The position numbers and the translations under genes are program-made. A DNA stretch of 15,515 nt from assembly GCA_947468785.1 (NCBI GenBank), contig CANIMS010000013.1, positions 1 to 15,515 of the forward strand. Reading direction: 5' to 3'. How positions within the stretch are numbered: position 1 is the first letter of the stretch; every line of letters begins with the position of its first letter. The notes beneath the pieces were generated by a model. It ran no database searches, was not told where the DNA came from, and saw only the letters and a list, made by a program, of their open reading frames with translations. Source of the stretch: Betaproteobacteria bacterium (GTDB taxonomy: Bacteria; Pseudomonadota; Gammaproteobacteria; Burkholderiales; Burkholderiaceae). Shown here in pieces: positions 1 through 8,879 of the stretch.

Positions 1-26
1 AAAGCCATTAGATTAAATCTGTTCAT
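1..26 (-). CDS. msrQ: Probable start of msrQ (YedZ-type heme membrane subunit), cut by the window edge
   Basis: On the minus strand an ATG lies three bases after the msrP stop (TAA AAG ATG) and opens a frame reading M-N-R-F-N-L-M-A before the window ends. In many proteobacteria msrP is followed directly by msrQ, which encodes a heme-b membrane protein that delivers electrons from the quinone pool or a flavin reductase to MsrP in the periplasm. Only eight codons are visible and they carry no diagnostic motif. The call therefore rests on position and spacing. There is no strong ribosome binding site, which would be compatible with translational coupling to msrP. Confidence 0.4.
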
Positions 27-29
27 CTT

Positions 30-992
30 TTAGTAGAACTTTTTCAAATCCATGCCGGTATACATGCTGGCCACTTGATCGCCATAACCATTAAACATCT
101 GCGTTTTAATTTTGGGTGCAAACGCGCCCTTTGAGTCACCAATTCTTCTCTCACTTGCTTGACTCCAGCGCGGATGATCGACTTGAGGGTTCACATTGGA
201 ATAAAAGCCATACTCACGTGAATCAAATTGGGTCCAACTCGTTTTAGGCATCTCTTCAGTAAACCGAATTTTGACAATCGATTTAGCACTCTTAAAACCA
301 TACTTCCAGGGGACTACGATGCGTACGGGGGCACCATTTTGCTTTGGTAAGACTTCACCATATAAACCAAAGGTTAAGAGTGTCAAGGGATTCATTGCTT
401 CATCCATACGAAGCCCTTCGCGATAAGGCCACTCAATGACATTGCTCTTTAATCCCGGCATCTGCTTACGATCAGCAAGAGAGATAAATTCAACAAACTT
501 TGCAGATCCTAGGGGCTCAACCTTGCTAATGAGTTTGGAAAGAGAATATCCGTCCCAGGGAATCACCATAGACCATCCTTCAACACAACGCATGCGATAG
601 ATGCGCTCTTCCATAGGGGCCAGTTTTAGTAAAGCATCAATATCTAAAGTCAGTGGTTTTTTGACTAGGCCTTCGATAGAAACAGCCCATGGTCGTGTTT
701 GCAAACTATCCGCATAAGCAATCGGATCTGACTTGTCAGTGCCAAATTCATAAAAATTGTTATAGCTGGTTACATACTTATAAGGCGTCAATTCATCTTT
801 GGAAGAATAGGCAGAATTTAAAGTGGCAGCCAACTTTTCTGGACTAGCTGCTAGTGCTTGCCTGGAAAACCAAGGGGCTAAAGCCATTCCAAAAGAACCA
901 GCAGCCGCTGCTTTAATCAAATCGCGACGGCTCTCAAAAACCGATTGAGGGGTCACATCGCTTGGCTGAATAGTGGGATCAAAAAAGGGCAT
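30..992 (-). CDS. msrP: Protein-methionine-sulfoxide reductase catalytic subunit MsrP (YedY), Tat-exported molybdoenzyme
   Basis: This is a periplasmic molybdopterin enzyme that reduces methionine sulfoxide in oxidised envelope proteins. Counting from the upstream ATG at 998, a twin-arginine signal (SRRDLIK, residues 23-29) is followed by an Ala-rich stretch and an ALA-A cleavage site near 50. The sulfite-oxidase-type fold has the YNNFYEFG block (79-86) and [14 protein letters not shown], where Cys138 is the expected molybdenum ligand. Also present are [34 protein letters not shown] and the C-terminal [12 protein letters not shown]. These blocks match E. coli MsrP almost throughout and the length is normal. 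Two ATGs are possible, at 998 and 992; an AAGGA lies five bases before the one at 992, so that start is preferred. It is probably the first gene of an msrPQ pair continuing off the left edge. Confidence 0.95.
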   Translation of the reverse strand: MPFFDPTIQPSDVTPQSVFESRRDLIKAAAAGSFGMALAPWFSRQALAASPEKLAATLNSAYSSKDELTPYKYVTSYNNFYEFGTDKSDPIAYADSLQTRPWAVSIEGLVKKPLTLDIDALLKLAPMEERIYRMRCVEGWSMVIPWDGYSLSKLISKVEPLGSAKFVEFISLADRKQMPGLKSNVIEWPYREGLRMDEAMNPLTLLTFGLYGEVLPKQNGAPVRIVVPWKYGFKSAKSIVKIRFTEEMPKTSWTQFDSREYGFYSNVNPQVDHPRWSQASERRIGDSKGAFAPKIKTQMFNGYGDQVASMYTGMDLKKFY

Positions 993-1068
993 ACACATCC
1001 TTCATCTGAGGTAATAAAGCTATTTTGCTACTGATCAGAATTTATTGCTGACATTCCTATAGACAAGA

Positions 1069-1096
1069 AAAAGGCAAACCCCAGGGCTTGCCTTTT
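1069..1096 (-). terminator. Intrinsic terminator of icd
   Basis: AAAAGGCAA (1069-1077) pairs with TTGCCTTTT (1088-1096) around a 10-base loop. Read on the minus strand, the stem ends in a TTTTTC run directly followed by TTGTCT, and it lies 24 bases past the icd stop codon. This is the form of a Rho-independent terminator for the isocitrate dehydrogenase gene. Confidence 0.8.
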
Positions 1097-1119
1097 CTAC
1101 CGCTTGACTATCGAGAGAA

Positions 1120-3354
1120 TCAGGCTCTAGCAGCTTTCAGAGCAGCATTAAAGGTAGCGCTAGGGCGCATCACCAATTTGCACTTTTCTGGATCGGCCAC
1201 ATAGTAACCACCGATATCTACTGGCTTACCTTGAACCGCCTTGAGCTCATCAATAATCTTCTGTTCATTTTGGGTAAGGGATTTAGCTAGCGGCGCAAAA
1301 TACGCTTGCAATTCTTTGTCTTCTGTTTGTGCAGCCAAAGCCTCAGCCCAATACATCGCCAAATAAAACTGACTACCCCGATTGTCTAACTCACCGGTGC
1401 GTGGTGAAGGCGATTTATTGTTATCTAGCAACTTGCCAGTAGCTTCATCTAGTGTGCGAGCCAAAATTTTGACTTTGGGATTACCGGTCTTGTCACCAAT
1501 ATCCTCAAGAGAAACTGCTAAAGCCAAGAATTCACCTAGTGAATCCCAGCGTAAGTGGTTTTCTTCTACCAACTGTTGAACGTGTTTAGGAGCAGAACCA
1601 CCAGCACCTGTTTCAAAGAGGCCGCCGCCTGCCATCAATGGCACGATCGACAACATCTTCGCACTAGTACCCAACTCCATGATTGGGAACAAATCCGTTA
1701 AGTAATCGCGCAAAATGTTACCCGTTACAGAAATCGTGTCTTTACCGCGAATGATGCGCTCCAAGGTATAACGCATTGCACGAGTCTGGGACATGATCTG
1801 AATATCAACTCCCTCAAGATCGTAATCCTGAAGATAGGTTTTCACTTTCTTAATTAACTCGGCCTCATGTGGACGGTACTCATCCAACCAGAATACAGCT
1901 GGAGTATGAGAAAGGCGTGCGCGATTGACTGCCAACTTAACCCAATCACGAATTGGAGCATCTTTCACTTGGCACATACGCCAGATATCACCTTGCTCAA
2001 CATGTTGCTCAAGCAATACAGTGCCATCATCCGCAACGATACGTGCTACACCAGCTTCTGCGATCTCAAAGGTTTTGTCATGTGAACCATACTCTTCCGC
2101 CTGTTGCGCCATCAAACCTACGTTTGGAACAGTACCCATCGTCGTTGGATCAAAGTTACCGTGTGTCTTACAGAAATTAATGATTTCTTGATAGATACGA
2201 GCAAAGGTGCTTTCTGGAATCACTGCTTTGGTGTCATGTAAACGACCATCAGCACCCCACATTTTTCCGCCTACACGGATCATGGCTGGCATAGAAGCAT
2301 CCACAATCACATCACTTGGAGAATGCAAGTTGGTAATGCCTTTGGCAGAATCCACCATCGCTAAGGCAGGCCGGTGCTCATGACACGCATGCAAATCGTG
2401 AATAATTTCTTCGCGCTTCGATTCTGGTAAAGACTTAATTTTGTCGTACAGATTACTCATGCCATTATTGGCATTAACTCCTAATTCTTCAAAAAGCTTA
2501 GCGTGCTTTTCAAAAGCATCTTTGTAGAAAATCTTTACAGCATGACCAAATACGATTGGGTGAGACACCTTCATCATGGTTGCTTTGACGTGCAAAGACA
2601 GCATCATTCCAGTCTTATAGGCATCTTCGATCTCTTTTTCATAGAAATCGCACAATGCCTTTTTGCTCATATACATGCTGTCGATAATCTCACCGGCTAA
2701 TAAAGAGACTTTCGGCTTGAGCACAATCGTCTTACCACTCTTAGTGACTAAATCCATCTTCACATCACATGCTTTGGTCATCGTCATTGACTTCTCGCTA
2801 GAGTAGAAGTCACCACCATGCATATGGGAAACGTGTGTTCGGGAAGCCTGACTCCACTCGCCCATGGAATGCGGATGCTTACGAGCAAATTGCTTTACCG
2901 CATTAGGAGCACGACGATCAGAGTTACCTTCGCGTAAAACTGGATTTACTGAGCTACCTAGGCACTTGGAATAACGAGTACGGATCGACTTTTCCTCATC
3001 ATTTTTAGGATCATCTGGGAAATTTGGGATCTTATAACCCTTGGCCTGCAATTCTTTAATTGCAGCAAGGAGTTGAGGCACTGAAGCGCTGATGTTCGGC
3101 AACTTAATAATGTTGGTATCTGGCATCAAAGTCATCTTGCCAAGCTCAGCCAAGTTATCGGGAACTTTTTGCTCTTCAGTTAAATATTCTGGGAATTCAG
3201 CAAGAATACGTGCAGCAACAGAGATGTCACTCTTCACAACCTCTACTCCCGCAGGAGCTGTAAAAGCGCGAATGACCGGTAGAAATGCGCAAGTTGCCAA
3301 TAGCGGCGCCTCATCAGTCAGCGTGTAAATAATCTTTGATTTCTCTGAAGCCAT
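1120..3354 (-). CDS. icd: NADP-dependent isocitrate dehydrogenase, monomeric type
   Basis: This enzyme oxidatively decarboxylates isocitrate to 2-oxoglutarate in the TCA cycle, producing NADPH in the cytoplasm. At 744 residues it has the size of the single-chain IDH family (about 740), unrelated in length to the 415-residue homodimeric enzyme. The N-terminus reads [21 protein letters not shown]. The substrate block [17 protein letters not shown] lies at residues 134-150, with its first serine close to the isocitrate-binding Ser of the Azotobacter enzyme. Further family blocks are [31 protein letters not shown] and [15 protein letters not shown]. The open frame extends to an ATG at 3429, but ATG 3354 has GAGGA eight bases upstream and gives the usual family N-terminus (MASEKSKI), so 3354 is chosen. 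It is monocistronic, with its own terminator at 1069-1096. Confidence 0.96.
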   Translation of the reverse strand: MASEKSKIIYTLTDEAPLLATCAFLPVIRAFTAPAGVEVVKSDISVAARILAEFPEYLTEEQKVPDNLAELGKMTLMPDTNIIKLPNISASVPQLLAAIKELQAKGYKIPNFPDDPKNDEEKSIRTRYSKCLGSSVNPVLREGNSDRRAPNAVKQFARKHPHSMGEWSQASRTHVSHMHGGDFYSSEKSMTMTKACDVKMDLVTKSGKTIVLKPKVSLLAGEIIDSMYMSKKALCDFYEKEIEDAYKTGMMLSLHVKATMMKVSHPIVFGHAVKIFYKDAFEKHAKLFEELGVNANNGMSNLYDKIKSLPESKREEIIHDLHACHEHRPALAMVDSAKGITNLHSPSDVIVDASMPAMIRVGGKMWGADGRLHDTKAVIPESTFARIYQEIINFCKTHGNFDPTTMGTVPNVGLMAQQAEEYGSHDKTFEIAEAGVARIVADDGTVLLEQHVEQGDIWRMCQVKDAPIRDWVKLAVNRARLSHTPAVFWLDEYRPHEAELIKKVKTYLQDYDLEGVDIQIMSQTRAMRYTLERIIRGKDTISVTGNILRDYLTDLFPIMELGTSAKMLSIVPLMAGGGLFETGAGGSAPKHVQQLVEENHLRWDSLGEFLALAVSLEDIGDKTGNPKVKILARTLDEATGKLLDNNKSPSPRTGELDNRGSQFYLAMYWAEALAAQTEDKELQAYFAPLAKSLTQNEQKIIDELKAVQGKPVDIGGYYVADPEKCKLVMRPSATFNAALKAARA

Positions 3355-3564
3355 TAATCTTTCCTCGATATTGATAAATTTACAGAGGCAGGTTTTTACC
3401 CCACCACTCCCACATTCCGCATTTTGCAAACCGCTGGTAGCAGATTGATTGCCAATGAGGCGAGTTTTCTATTTTAAATCATCGGCACTAGCAAAATTGC
3501 CATATTTGCCCCCGAACTGACCAGAAAATCACTGATTTGAGGAAATCACCGTAAACTCAAGCCC

Positions 3565-4758
3565 ATGACCAGTAGACACCCCTTGCTCAATCGAAATCTG
3601 CTGCTACTGATCGTCTGCCAAGGCCTGTTCCTGACCAACAATGTCACCTTCATCGCTATTAATGGCCTGGTTGGTTTAAGCCTAGCTCCCGTCAGCTGGA
3701 TGGCAACCCTACCGGTGATGGGGTATGTCGTAGGAGGTGCTTTTTCCACCTCTATAGTGGCTAAATCCCAAAATTCTTTTGGGCGAAAAATCTCTTTTCA
3801 ACTAGGTCTTTTGGTAGCAGTCCTTTCAGCGCTACTCTGCGCATATGCAGCTATCAGTAAAAACTTTTGGTTGCTCGTCGCTGGAACATTCATTGCAGGC
3901 TATTACAGTGCAAATGGCCAGCTCTATCGCTTTGCCGCTGCTGAACTCACTGAATTAAGTCAACGGGATAAAGCAGTTTCTTGGGTCTTAGCTGGTGGAA
4001 TCTTGGGTGCCGTTGTTGGACCTAATTTAGCCTCTTGGACAAAAAATCTGTTTGATACAGCATTCTTAGGGGCCTACCTTAGCCTATCGATTGCTGGATT
4101 GATCGGCATTGGTGTGATGCAATTTATCCACTTTCCTGAGGAATTCAAAACCAAGCACCGTCTTTCTGCCGGAAGAAGTCTGAAAGAAATTCTAGCTCAG
4201 CCAGTTTTCATGGTTGCCGTCATCGGCGCCGCCCTCGGTTATGGAGTGATGAACTTACTGATGGCTGCCACCCCCCTTGCTATGCAAATCTGCGGACTAC
4301 CATTTTCAGATACTGCTCTAGTACTCGAGTGGCATGTGATTGGAATGTTCGCACCAGGATTTTTTACTGGATCACTCATTCAGCGCTTTGGCACTCTCAA
4401 GATCATGGGGCTTGGCGTAGTCCTCAACCTCATCTGCATTGTGATTGCCTTAACAGGAGCTGATCTTCATCAATTTCTCATTGCACTCTTTTTGCTAGGC
4501 GTTGGATGGAATTTTTTATTCACCGGTGCAACCTCGCTGGCAATGACAGCTTACAAACCTGAGGAGCGGGATAAGGCACAAGCCGCCATTAACTTTTTTG
4601 TCTTCGGCACGATGGCCTTTACCTCATTTGGTTCGGGTGCACTCATTACTTCCCAGGGATGGAACATCCTCAACCTGGGATCGCTAGTGCCCGTCTTGAT
4701 TACAGCGGGAGCGTTACTTTGGTTGGGCACCTACAACAAGAAACAAGCCGTCACTTAA
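3565..4758 (+). CDS. Major facilitator superfamily transporter, substrate unknown
   Basis: This is a 397-residue inner-membrane protein with about twelve hydrophobic segments spread along its full length, the standard MFS size. A G-R-K motif in SFGRKISFQLG (residues 71-81) sits in the cytoplasmic loop between helices 2 and 3, where MFS motif A is found. Helix 4 carries the polar run AGYYSANGQLYRFAAAEL. The N-terminus (QGLFLTNNVTFIAINGLVG) resembles a proteobacterial MFS group annotated without substrate, and no drug or sugar signature was recognised. There is no good Shine-Dalgarno close to the ATG, so the start is less certain than the frame. The gene converges on the DUF6352-like gene, sharing four bases at their stop codons. 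It may be a single-gene transcript, since neither neighbour is on the same strand close by. Confidence 0.85.
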   Translation: MTSRHPLLNRNLLLLIVCQGLFLTNNVTFIAINGLVGLSLAPVSWMATLPVMGYVVGGAFSTSIVAKSQNSFGRKISFQLGLLVAVLSALLCAYAAISKNFWLLVAGTFIAGYYSANGQLYRFAAAELTELSQRDKAVSWVLAGGILGAVVGPNLASWTKNLFDTAFLGAYLSLSIAGLIGIGVMQFIHFPEEFKTKHRLSAGRSLKEILAQPVFMVAVIGAALGYGVMNLLMAATPLAMQICGLPFSDTALVLEWHVIGMFAPGFFTGSLIQRFGTLKIMGLGVVLNLICIVIALTGADLHQFLIALFLLGVGWNFLFTGATSLAMTAYKPEERDKAQAAINFFVFGTMAFTSFGSGALITSQGWNILNLGSLVPVLITAGALLWLGTYNKKQAVT

Positions 4759-5771
4759 GAAGTTTTTGCTAAAGGTAAATTGAATAATAGATTTTGAGGT
4801 TTGAGCTTTAATTCTTGCGCATCATTCATGGCGATCCCCAAATAGACTGGCTTACCTGCTTGTGCCTTAGCAACAGCGGCCTCGTCGATAAAATCAAGCC
4901 GAAATAAGCAAATCATTTTTTCTAGTTCTTCAGGCTCTAATACTTCTTTGTTATAGAGCTTATTGAGAACCCCTGTCGCTGCCGCATCTAGACCTACATG
5001 CCAAGACCACTTCGGGTCGCTAATTTGCTGCATCGGAGTGATACGAGTTTTGACACCCACAAAATGCTCGATCCATTTTTCTAGCAAGCGGCAGAAGTGA
5101 TTGATTGGCTCATGCCCAAAGTTCAACTGCACTGCCAAATCAAAATCTTCATCGCGCACCCAATATTCAGCGGCATTCTGCTCATGCAACACATCCAGAT
5201 CTGCAGATCGCATTGCAAGCGACTTGCTCTTGAGCAAATCTAAAATATTCCCAGTCTCACCTGCTTGCAAGTTTCGAGCAACAACTTCCTCATCAGCGCC
5301 CATCACAATGCCATCTTCCAGTACGCTGATTTTTTGGGTTCTAAAAAATAATTCCCCCATCCTCGCCTCTAATGGATGGGGGTTCTCCCCTAGGATATGG
5401 CGCACAAATATCTGCGCCAACTGAGAGACAAATAAAGGAGGCACATCAACGCCCTCGCCTTTAAATAAGCTCATATAAAAACTCTCTAATGAGCTCGCAG
5501 CGAGTAAACGGGCGCGATACCGTGACCAGACACGGTAGTTTTCCTGAATATCAAGATCTGCCATTTGCGCAATTTCTGACTCAGGGATTTCAGAGCGCGG
5601 GTTTGTAAGCAGGCGTGCGTGCAAGGCCTGTTCAACGGCGCACGATTCTGGAACGAGGCTGAGCTCAGGCCTTAGCAAATAAGTACGCAAAAAGTCATTC
5701 GTTACCAAAAGCTGGCCATCGGGACTGGGGGCTAAGGTCTTATATGCCGATTGCGGCCAGAAATTTTTCAT
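4755..5771 (-). CDS. DUF6352-like protein of unknown function
   Basis: This is a 338-residue soluble protein without signal peptide or membrane segment, so probably cytoplasmic. The N-terminus (FWPQSAYKTLAPSPDGQLLVTNDFLRTYLLRPELSLVPESCAVEQALHA) matches what I recall of the DUF6352 family, found mainly in Burkholderiales and related bacteria. Short acidic patches follow, together with a conserved-looking LLAASSLESFYMSLFKGEGVDVPPLFV segment around residues 90-116. No catalytic motif was recognised and no biochemical role is known to me. The gene converges on the MFS transporter: the stops overlap at a shared TTAA (4755-4758). It stands divergent from the FKBP gene with 83 bases between starts. 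The family name is from memory and the function is open. Confidence 0.7.
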   Translation of the reverse strand: MKNFWPQSAYKTLAPSPDGQLLVTNDFLRTYLLRPELSLVPESCAVEQALHARLLTNPRSEIPESEIAQMADLDIQENYRVWSRYRARLLAASSLESFYMSLFKGEGVDVPPLFVSQLAQIFVRHILGENPHPLEARMGELFFRTQKISVLEDGIVMGADEEVVARNLQAGETGNILDLLKSKSLAMRSADLDVLHEQNAAEYWVRDEDFDLAVQLNFGHEPINHFCRLLEKWIEHFVGVKTRITPMQQISDPKWSWHVGLDAAATGVLNKLYNKEVLEPEELEKMICLFRLDFIDEAAVAKAQAGKPVYLGIAMNDAQELKLKPQNLLFNLPLAKTS

Positions 5772-5854
5772 GCAGTTAGGGTGCTTTGGGTCTAGATAAT
5801 CAATATCGCTCAGAATATACTAGTCTTCATTTTGAGATGAAATAGGAAAACACC

Positions 5855-6202
5855 ATGAGCGAACTCCAAAAAATTGATACTGTCGTAGGCGAAGGCAAAG
5901 AAGCAAGTGCAGGCAATCATGTCGATGTCCATTACACGGGCTGGCTATTCGATGACAAAGCAGCAGACCACAAGGGGCAAAAGTTTGACAGCTCTTTAGA
6001 TCGTGGGCAATTATTCAGCTTTCCTTTAGGTGCTGGCCATGTGATTAAAGGCTGGGATGAGGGCGTTGCTGGAATGAAAGTGGGTGGCAAACGTACACTC
6101 ATCATCCCCTCTGAAATGGGTTACGGCGCGCGTGGTGCTGGTGGTGTCATTCCACCGAATGCTACCCTCGTATTTGATGTTGAACTCCATGGCGTGAACT
6201 AA
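5855..6202 (+). CDS. FKBP-type peptidyl-prolyl cis-trans isomerase (single domain)
   Basis: This small 115-residue enzyme catalyses cis-trans isomerisation of prolyl bonds during folding. It consists of one FKBP domain without signal peptide, so it should be cytoplasmic, like human FKBP12 in size. The pocket residues are visible: Tyr27 (VDVHYTGWL), Phe44-Asp45 (KFDSSLDRG), Phe54, Val63-Ile64, Trp67 ([18 protein letters not shown]), Tyr90 (EMGYGARG) and Phe107 ([10 protein letters not shown]). The start has AGGAAAA seven to eight bases upstream. A TATACT hexamer at 5816-5821 could be part of the promoter, though no well-spaced -35 was found. Transcription should end at the hairpin 26 bases past the stop. 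Confidence 0.95.
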   Translation: MSELQKIDTVVGEGKEASAGNHVDVHYTGWLFDDKAADHKGQKFDSSLDRGQLFSFPLGAGHVIKGWDEGVAGMKVGGKRTLIIPSEMGYGARGAGGVIPPNATLVFDVELHGVN

Positions 6203-6227
6203 ACAAGATCGTCTGTTTCACCCAATG

Positions 6228-6257
6228 AATAAGGCCACCCGCTGAGGTGGCCTTATT
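6228..6257. terminator. Hairpin terminator between FKBP and lytic transglycosylase genes, possibly bidirectional
   Basis: AATAAGGCCACC (6228-6239) pairs perfectly with GGTGGCCTTATT (6246-6257) around a six-base loop. It lies between two convergent genes, 26 bases after the FKBP stop and 23 bases after the transglycosylase stop. The plus-strand side is followed by a T-rich stretch (TATTTTG). The minus side has a weaker T tract contained in the stem itself. Confidence 0.85.
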
Positions 6258-6280
6258 TATTTTGAGGTTCTGAGAGTCTT

Positions 6281-7270
6281 CTAAGAACGCAAATTATTGG
6301 CGTTTGACGTCAAGCGATTATTTGGGCGGTCTTGGCACAAACCAATAATGCGATTTCTTTCAGCCATGACCTTATCTGCATAGCCACCATCATCTTCAGC
6401 ATTCGCCGCGCCCACGTAGAACTTCAAACCATTACGTAAGGAGCCCGCTGTAGCGATCAGGTATTTCAGGATGTAAGCACCAACACGAATATTCACTTCG
6501 GGCTTAGTAGCATCCGAAGTACCACCGAAGTGAGCATATTTGTCTTTATGTACGGTTGTCATGACCTGCATTAAACCCTCTGCACCGGCATGACTCTTAG
6601 TATTCGGATTGAAATTTGACTCAACAGAAATAACTGCCAGCAATAGCACTGGATCAATATTGACTTCTTTTGCGATCAAGACTGTATTTGAAACGTACTC
6701 TTCAATCTTGGCGCGATCGAGTTTGTATTTCTTTTCATAGAAATCAGCTACGGATCGCTGATTGTGAATTGACCCCATCAAATTACTATCTAGAGCCTGC
6801 GGATCAATCTTAGAAGCTGGAATACGGTCCGATAAATGCGAAATGGATTTCACCGGCAAATGAGCTACAGAAGGCATTAGCAAGGCAATTGTTTGTTGTT
6901 TAGCGCTATTCAGGCCAGTTGTAGGTGCTGGCTTACTGTAAAGCACAGCGGCAATCCCGTTATCGCTTGCCATTGCGGTATCGGCAGTTACTTGGGCCTC
7001 TTTGTATTGATCAAGCATGCCAAAGCCATTACTCCAAACGATATGGCGGGCTTCATCAGGAACCAATACCCGGGCTAAATCAAAAGGGCCTGCATTGGTG
7101 CCATTGCCAGTAAGCCATAGACCTACCACCATGAAGACAGCAACAACGAGGATGCCATTAACCACCCTAAAAACTGGAGACATAGCGTGAGCCAGGAGTT
7201 CTTTAGAAGCCATAGCTACTGACTTTGCATCCTGGTTCTCATTCAAATTGTTCGATACGTATTGACTCAT
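6281..7270 (-). CDS. Membrane-anchored lytic transglycosylase, SLT domain
   Basis: This enzyme cleaves the glycan strands of peptidoglycan, forming 1,6-anhydromuropeptides. Of its 329 residues, 1-33 are polar and cytoplasmic. One hydrophobic helix follows (37-54, VNGILVVAVFMVVGLWL) and then a poorly conserved linker to about 180, so the protein should be an inner-membrane-tethered periplasmic enzyme. The C-terminal SLT domain (about 195-305) has the catalytic glutamate in ISVESNFNP (Glu217), then AGAEGLMQVM (228-237), VNIRVGAYILKYL (259-271) and FYVGAANAEDDGGYADKVM (284-302). The usual family Tyr-Asn pair in the last block is present as YVGAAN. The start is not supported by a strong ribosome binding site. 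It stands alone, divergent from the large gap at 7271-7811. Confidence 0.88.
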   Translation of the reverse strand: MSQYVSNNLNENQDAKSVAMASKELLAHAMSPVFRVVNGILVVAVFMVVGLWLTGNGTNAGPFDLARVLVPDEARHIVWSNGFGMLDQYKEAQVTADTAMASDNGIAAVLYSKPAPTTGLNSAKQQTIALLMPSVAHLPVKSISHLSDRIPASKIDPQALDSNLMGSIHNQRSVADFYEKKYKLDRAKIEEYVSNTVLIAKEVNIDPVLLLAVISVESNFNPNTKSHAGAEGLMQVMTTVHKDKYAHFGGTSDATKPEVNIRVGAYILKYLIATAGSLRNGLKFYVGAANAEDDGGYADKVMAERNRIIGLCQDRPNNRLTSNANNLRS

Positions 7271-7811
7271 TCATTTTTTGCGACACCCCATAAAAGCGAA
7301 CTTCTGAATTTATGTTGCAACGCAATATATAAAAAACATGGCTCATCCTAAGAAGGTTCTTATATCTAGTCAAGAATAAAGAAAGCAATTTCAATAACTT
7401 TTAGATCTTGAAATACGGGAGTCCCCTAATATGACACATATCATGAGTATTTTTTTCAATAGAATCAATTACTTAAATAAGTAAGTAGTCACTAATTTCA
7501 TAGTATAAAAAAATGGGAAATTCGGGACTTTTTTACTATTTGAAATGAAAATTTCTCGATGGAAACCATATATGTAGTGTTTTGGACGTTCCAAGTTTCT
7601 ACTGGTAGTAGCTGAGGATCCATTGCTGCAAGACTTCACTTTTACAGATTGAAAGCCTTTGCATAGAATTAATTCAGTGAATTTGCCCTACCCAATCCTC
7701 AATTTTGCCTAGCTCTAGGGCTAATCCATATCTACTCACTGCATGAGAGAGCTTCCCTACAAAGACTTTTGCCATAACTTTCGAGCGCATTCAGACATAC
7801 ACTAATACGTT
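7271..7811. other. 541-base AT-rich intergenic region without a recognised gene
   Basis: No open frame of coding appearance was found here on either strand; the longest are a few tens of codons without ribosome binding sites. Nothing matches tRNA, tmRNA, 6S or SRP RNA by eye. Small dyads are present: TTGGA/TCCAA with a three-base spacer at 7582-7594 and CCTAG/CTAGG with a two-base spacer at 7708-7719. The region must hold the divergent promoters of the transglycosylase and nuclease genes, and it is unusually long for this compact window. It could hide a small RNA or decayed sequence. Confidence 0.5.
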
Positions 7812-8537
7812 ATGAAATCTGTCCGTAAAGTCCTACTGTTAGCTCTGTTGCTAACCCACTTCAATGCCTTCGCTGCATTTGAGGATTGCAAAGCGCTTTT
7901 TCCAAACCAGCAAATTCCAACAAGCCCGCAAGCTGGACGCGATCTTTGTTTTGATGGTTTTGCCGTCCTCTACTCGCCACAAGATAAAAAGCCGATCTAT
8001 ACAGTCCAAAAGCTTCACCATAGTCAGTTCTTAGGTGTTCACCCTCGAAGAACCAATCAGTTTTATGAGGAAGCACGTCTTCCTTTTGCTGAGCGGGCCC
8101 AACTCTCAGACTACCGCGGTAGTGGATATGACCGTGGACATAATGCCCCAGCAGGGGATATGAATACCGATCGGTCTATGGCTCAATCATTCTCATTGGC
8201 CAATATGATGCCGCAGGCTAGACAAAATAATCAGGGCATCTGGGCAAAAAATGTTGAGGAGCCTACTAGGCAGTATGTCAAAAGAGCGACTGGGGACATT
8301 TACGTTTATACAGGCTCGATTGGTAAATCTGGAAGCATTGGCAATGGACGAGTCACCATCCCTAGCCATCTTTTTAAATTGGTATACGACCCCAATCGAA
8401 ATTCTGCATGGGCTTATTGGGTAGAGAACACCAATGAAGCCAATATGAATCCCCCCATCTCTTATGAAGCTCTCATGCAAAAAACGGGGATTGATTTTCA
8501 TCTTCCCATGAAGTCAGTCAATACAACGACGAAGTAA
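7812..8537 (+). CDS. Secreted DNA/RNA non-specific endonuclease (Serratia nuclease / NucA family)
   Basis: This sugar-non-specific nuclease cleaves DNA and RNA outside the cytoplasm. It is 241 residues long, with a Sec signal peptide (MKSVRKVLLLALLLTHFNAFA, cleavage near 21). The family motif DRGHNAPAGDM lies at 107-117, with His110 as the general base. Asn140 in SLANMMPQARQNNQGIW sits 30 residues further, the same spacing as the His89-Asn119 pair (base and magnesium ligand) of Serratia nuclease. Cys26 and Cys46 could form a disulfide in the mature protein. The likely role is nucleic-acid scavenging in the periplasm or outside the cell. No immunity or inhibitor gene is adjacent, which argues against a toxin role. 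The ATG has no strong Shine-Dalgarno. Its stop codon abuts the stop of the convergent DUF3820 gene with no spacer. Confidence 0.92.
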   Translation: MKSVRKVLLLALLLTHFNAFAAFEDCKALFPNQQIPTSPQAGRDLCFDGFAVLYSPQDKKPIYTVQKLHHSQFLGVHPRRTNQFYEEARLPFAERAQLSDYRGSGYDRGHNAPAGDMNTDRSMAQSFSLANMMPQARQNNQGIWAKNVEEPTRQYVKRATGDIYVYTGSIGKSGSIGNGRVTIPSHLFKLVYDPNRNSAWAYWVENTNEANMNPPISYEALMQKTGIDFHLPMKSVNTTTK

Positions 8538-8771
8538 CTACGATTTTTGCTTTAGGCCATGTGCTCGCTGAATAGGCCCGAGCAGATTCCGCAAGCCGTT
8601 GTGATCTAAGGTGTGCATGAGCTCTAATAATTGACCAAGCTCGCCCTTTGGAAAGCCCTCTCGAGCAAACCAAGCTAAATAATTGCCCGGCAAATCAGCA
8701 AGCGCTCGTCCTGCGTATTTACCAAAAGGCATTTTCATTAAAACGAGTTTCTCTAGGGCTTGTGCATCCAT
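8538..8771 (-). CDS. DUF3820 family protein
   Basis: This is a 77-residue protein with the family pattern MPFGKYAGRALADLPGNYLAWFAREGFPKGELGQLLELMHTLDHNGL at residues 14-60. DUF3820 proteins are small, cytoplasmic and widespread in proteobacteria. Pfam describes them as putative quorum-sensing-regulated virulence factors, but no mechanism is established. The gene ends base-to-base against the nuclease gene. Upstream it faces the Fur-type operator region, whose first box is 77 bases from this start, so iron control of this gene is possible but not shown. The start at 8771 lacks a clear ribosome binding site; Met12 and Met14 in the same frame are alternatives. Confidence 0.85.
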   Translation of the reverse strand: MDAQALEKLVLMKMPFGKYAGRALADLPGNYLAWFAREGFPKGELGQLLELMHTLDHNGLRNLLGPIQRAHGLKQKS

Positions 8772-8848
8772 TGAAAAGAAATCTTACAAGCAAAGGCGAA
8801 AAACCATGTAACTTTCGCCATTTATCAGGAAGTGGTCATTTCATCAAT

Positions 8849-8863
8849 TGAGAATCATTCTCA
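8849..8863. promoter_or_regulatory. Fur-type operator, box 1 (perfect 7-1-7 inverted repeat)
   Basis: TGAGAAT-C-ATTCTCA is a perfect inverted repeat with 7-base arms and a one-base centre, the 7-1-7 form of the Fur consensus (TGATAAT-n-ATTATCA, with one base difference per arm). The centre is at 8856, which is 68 bases before the start of the outer-membrane protein gene. Fur with ferrous iron would repress the downstream operon. Confidence 0.88.
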
Positions 8864-8870
8864 TTTGATC

Positions 8871-8879
8871 TGCTATATT
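8871..8879 (+). promoter_or_regulatory. Extended -10 promoter between the two Fur boxes
   Basis: TGCTATATT has the TGn element of an extended -10 followed by TATATT (8874-8879). It lies exactly between the two operators, with the expected transcription start inside box 2. No well-placed -35 was found, which extended -10 promoters can tolerate. Repressor bound at either box would block RNA polymerase. Confidence 0.6.

Noticed and set aside
1867..2191. Overlapping plus-strand open frames inside the isocitrate dehydrogenase gene
   Set aside because: They are shadows of a full-length, strongly conserved enzyme on the other strand; no family resemblance and no ribosome binding sites.
3355..3429. 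N-terminal extension of isocitrate dehydrogenase to ATG 3429
   Set aside because: The extra 25 residues do not look like the family N-terminus, and the ATG at 3354 has a well-spaced GAGGA.
7434..7458. ATGA/TCAT repeat followed by a run of seven T as a terminator
   Set aside because: The stem is only four pairs and no gene ends nearby on the plus strand.
7812..8771. Nuclease and DUF3820 protein as a toxin-immunity pair
   Set aside because: They are convergent rather than co-transcribed. DUF3820 is a widespread conserved family and the nuclease has a normal Sec signal with no delivery domain.
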